Shown here one piece after another: positions 62,029 through 64,000 of a stretch of DNA of 64,000 bases. The stretch covers positions 62,001-126,000 of the forward strand of contig CACZWL010000001.1 in NCBI GenBank assembly GCA_902784865.1, given 5' to 3'. Under the pieces are notes generated by a model. The model saw only the letters and a program-made list of their open reading frames with translations, was not told where the DNA came from and ran no database searches. The stretch's first letter is position 1, and every line of letters begins with the position of its first letter. The DNA comes from an uncultured Bacteroidota bacterium. GTDB lineage: Bacteria; Bacteroidota; Bacteroidia; Bacteroidales; P3. Made by a program: the position numbers and the translations under genes.

Positions 62029-63225
62029 ATGAAAAGAATCTGTACTTTTCTGATGGTTGCGCTGGCTACGGCGGCGATGGTCGCCTGCGGCGGCAAGAGC
62101 AATGATACAAACAAAGACATGAATACACTCAGCTTTGACGACTTGCAGGCGACATACATGTCGCAGATAGCCTGCAATGCGGCACGCGGCGACCAGTCGA
62201 AACTCGGCGTCGCCATGGGTTACGGCTTGCGTGCCGGCCTCACCGCAAACCAAATCAAGGAAGCCCTCTCGCAGCTCTATGCCTACATGGGCTTCCCCCG
62301 TTCGCTCAACGCGCTGGGAACGTTGCAGAAGGTGATGAAAACGTTCGACGACGAGGGCGCCCCTTACGAACTCGGCCCCGAGGCGTCGCCGATGCCTGCG
62401 GGCTACGACGCCCTGAAGCAGGGCACGGAGGTGCAGACCAAACTCAGCGGTCAGCCTTTCAACTATGCGTTCTGCCCTGCCGAGGACTATTATCTCAAGG
62501 CTCATCTCTTTGGCGACATCTTTGCCCGTGACGTGCTGACCCATGCCGACCGTGAGCTGGTGTCCGTCAGCGCCCTGAGTGGTCTCGAGGGCGTGATGCC
62601 GCAACTGCAGGCCCATGTGCGCGGTGCACTCAATATGGGCGTCACCGAGGAACAGCTGGACGGCATCGTGCATGCGTTGGCGCAGGATGCTCTTGCGGCC
62701 GAAAGCCAGCGTTGTCAAGCGGCCATAGCCGCCGTCAAGGGTGAGCAGCAGGTCGTGTCGCCGTCGGCCTATCCGCTGGGCAAACCCAACGACGCCTACG
62801 CCAAATACTTCATCGGCCAGAGCTACCTGGCGGTGCTCGACACGGTGAGCGGCCTCTGCAACGTCACCTTCAAGCCCTGCTGCCGCAACAACTGGCACAT
62901 CCACCACAACGCCGTCCAGGTGCTGGTCTGCGTCAGCGGTCGCGGATGGTATCAGGAGTGGGGCAAGGAGCCTGTCGAGCTGACGCCTGGCACGGTGGTC
63001 ACTGTCCCCGCCGGCACCAAGCACTGGCACGGCGCCGCCGCCGACAGCTGGATGCAGCACCTGGCCTACTTCACCGCCCAGCAGTCCGGCTTCCGCAACG
63101 AACTGATGGAGCAGCGAGAGCAGAGTGATGCTCGCATCAACTCTGCCGAGTCGCGACAGAAGTCGAGTGAAACTCAATGGCTCGAGTTTGTCGACGATGA
63201 ACAATATAATGCGTTAGGGCGTTAA
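62029..63225 (+). CDS. Carboxymuconolactone-decarboxylase/cupin fusion lipoprotein
   Basis: A 398-residue lipoprotein (MKRICTFLMVALATAAMVAC). Two CMD-like units (GLRAGLTANQIKEALSQLYA with GFPRSLNALGTL; LSGLEGVMPQLQAHVRGALN with GVTEEQLDGIVHAL) precede a cupin (NWHIHHNAVQVLVCVSGRGW, VVTVPAGTKHWHGAA). The CxxC redox pair of AhpD-type CMD proteins is absent from both units, while the cupin keeps its metal histidines. The last residues and stop codon are made by a GCGTTA repeat string. Substrate unknown. Confidence 0.85.
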   Translation: MKRICTFLMVALATAAMVACGGKSNDTNKDMNTLSFDDLQATYMSQIACNAARGDQSKLGVAMGYGLRAGLTANQIKEALSQLYAYMGFPRSLNALGTLQKVMKTFDDEGAPYELGPEASPMPAGYDALKQGTEVQTKLSGQPFNYAFCPAEDYYLKAHLFGDIFARDVLTHADRELVSVSALSGLEGVMPQLQAHVRGALNMGVTEEQLDGIVHALAQDALAAESQRCQAAIAAVKGEQQVVSPSAYPLGKPNDAYAKYFIGQSYLAVLDTVSGLCNVTFKPCCRNNWHIHHNAVQVLVCVSGRGWYQEWGKEPVELTPGTVVTVPAGTKHWHGAAADSWMQHLAYFTAQQSGFRNELMEQREQSDARINSAESRQKSSETQWLEFVDDEQYNALGR

Positions 63226-63270
63226 TGTGTTAATGCGTTAGTGTTTAAGGTTTAAAGTTTAAGATTATAA
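63211..63270 (+). repeat. GCGTTAG / GTTTAAG string covering a stop codon
   Basis: Tandem GCGTTAG, GGCGTTAAT, GTGTTAAT, GCGTTAG, then GTTTAAG units. The first words supply the codons ALGR and the TAA stop of the CMD-cupin gene. Confidence 0.7.
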
Positions 63271-63279
63271 GAAACAACA

Positions 63280-63909
63280 ATGGAACATAAACTGAACGTA
63301 TTGCTAATCAACGGCAGTCCCAATGCCAAGGGCTGTACTTATACGGCCCTCAGCGAGGTGGAGCGCACCCTCCAGGCCGAGGGCATTGCCACCGAACTGG
63401 TGCACATTGGCAACCGCGACATCCGCGGCTGCATAGCCTGCTACAAGTGTGCCGAGCAGGGCCATTGCGTCTTCAACGATGCCGTCAACGAGCTGGCGCC
63501 CAAGTTCGAGGCCGCCGACGGCCTGGTCGTCGGTTCGCCCACCTACTATGCCGGCCCCAACGGCACGCTGACCAACCTGCTGGACCGCCTCTTCTTCTCC
63601 ACTCCCTTCAGCAAGCGCATGAAGGTCGGCGCCGCCGTCTGCTCCGCCCGTCGCGGAGGCACCACGGCCACCTTAGACCGTCTGAACAAATATTTCACCA
63701 TCAGCGAGATGCCCGTCGCCAGCAGCCGCTATTGGAACATGGTGCACGGACACAATGCTGAAGACGTTTTGAAAGATGAAGAAGGCATACAATGCATGCG
63801 TATTCTTGGCCGCAACATGGCTTTCCTTCTCCGCGCCATCGCCGCCGAGCGTGAGCGCAATGGACTGCCCATGCAGGAAGAGACCGTATACACCAACTTT
63901 ATCCGTTGA
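63280..63909 (+). CDS. NADPH-dependent FMN reductase-like flavoprotein
   Basis: A 209-residue flavodoxin-fold oxidoreductase: LLINGSPNAKGCTYTALSEV, the cysteine motif GCIACYKCAEQGHCVFNDAV, VVGSPTYYAGPNGTLTNLLD and KVGAAVCSARRGGTTATLDR. It is the second such enzyme in the island and follows the CMD-cupin gene after a repeat string. Cytoplasmic. Confidence 0.9.
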   Translation: MEHKLNVLLINGSPNAKGCTYTALSEVERTLQAEGIATELVHIGNRDIRGCIACYKCAEQGHCVFNDAVNELAPKFEAADGLVVGSPTYYAGPNGTLTNLLDRLFFSTPFSKRMKVGAAVCSARRGGTTATLDRLNKYFTISEMPVASSRYWNMVHGHNAEDVLKDEEGIQCMRILGRNMAFLLRAIAAERERNGLPMQEETVYTNFIR

Positions 63910-63913
63910 CGCC

Positions 63914-64000
63914 GTGGATGACAAGAAGGAAATCGCCGCGCTTTACGAGTCCATGTACCGCGCCATGATTGCCAAAGACAGCGCCACGCTGGCGCGTGTG
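63914..64000 (+). CDS. NTF2-like (SnoaL/DUF4440) protein, N-terminal part
   Basis: An open frame from a GTG at 63914 runs off the window: DDKKEIAALYESMYRAMIAK then DSATLARV, the opening helix of DUF4440/SnoaL-like small proteins. No in-frame ATG suits, so GTG is proposed. It starts 4 bp after the flavoprotein stop codon. Confidence 0.6.
   Translation, partial: MDDKKEIAALYESMYRAMIAKDSATLARV

Overview
The window is a GC-rich chromosomal segment of a Bacteroidales bacterium (phylum Bacteroidota). The evidence: promoters with the Bacteroidota -7 box TAnnTTTG, almost no Shine-Dalgarno sites, type IX secretion (T9SS) C-terminal sorting domains, a PCMD lipoprotein paired with an outer-membrane barrel, a TonB-dependent receptor, an HmuY/HmuR/HmuS haem locus and lysine 5,6-aminomutase. 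It looks like an anaerobic, amino-acid-fermenting member; the genus cannot be fixed from sequence alone. There is no rRNA, CRISPR array or prophage. The only transposase is an internally deleted ISL3-family remnant near the left edge.

Layout. 1-9.8 kb: end of a YqaA-type membrane protein, the ISL3 remnant, then a leftward block (T9SS cargo with an Omp28-like thiol motif, secreted protein, nadD, AsmA-like protein, topoisomerase IV subunit B, acidic/basic-tailed protein, barrel protein). 10.4-12.5 kb: tex. 12.6-21.4 kb: a seven-gene leftward haem operon (calycin-like lipoprotein, HmuY, HmuR, HmuS, HmuT, HmuU, HmuV). 21.6-26.3 kb: sppA, fba, ispE, phoH. 26.7-30.5 kb: SF1 helicase, PCMD lipoprotein, barrel. 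30.5-32.7 kb: a DRTGG / RsbW-like ATPase / hydrogenase-like sensory module. 33.1-39.2 kb: zinc peptidase, a truncated LRR/T9SS gene, two paralogous outer-membrane proteins, trigger factor. 39.6-47.9 kb: lysine-fermentation genes kamD-kamE-CoA-transferase B, followed on the same strand by a barrel, a GH2-fold protein lacking both catalytic glutamates, and a lipoprotein. 48-53.6 kb: GH25, RNase G, a 29-residue bS22-like protein, HU, CPBP protease, tRNA-Arg(CCG), manC, tRNA-Asn(GTT).

54.4-64 kb is a rightward redox/stress island: AraC regulator, cupin, degenerate MBL lipoprotein, an HxlR regulator translationally overlapped with a zinc macrodomain and a class-M sirtuin, then a flavodoxin lipoprotein, alpha/beta hydrolase lipoprotein, hexapeptide acetyltransferase, two FMN-reductase-like flavoproteins, a CMD-cupin lipoprotein and the start of an NTF2-like protein.

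Two signals stand out. First, a reversible-ADP-ribosylation pair (SirTM plus Zn-macrodomain) sits in the same operon as a redox-type regulator, without the lipoylated GcvH-L target and ligase that usually accompany it. Second, the DNA is peppered with short tandem strings of mostly 7-bp units, in several unrelated word families. They lie between genes, on stop codons and in frame inside conserved genes (tex, hmuS, hmuT, sppA, helicase, macrodomain). Separately, a dispersed repeat of about 270 bp occurs twice in opposite orientation, with further partial copies of its core.
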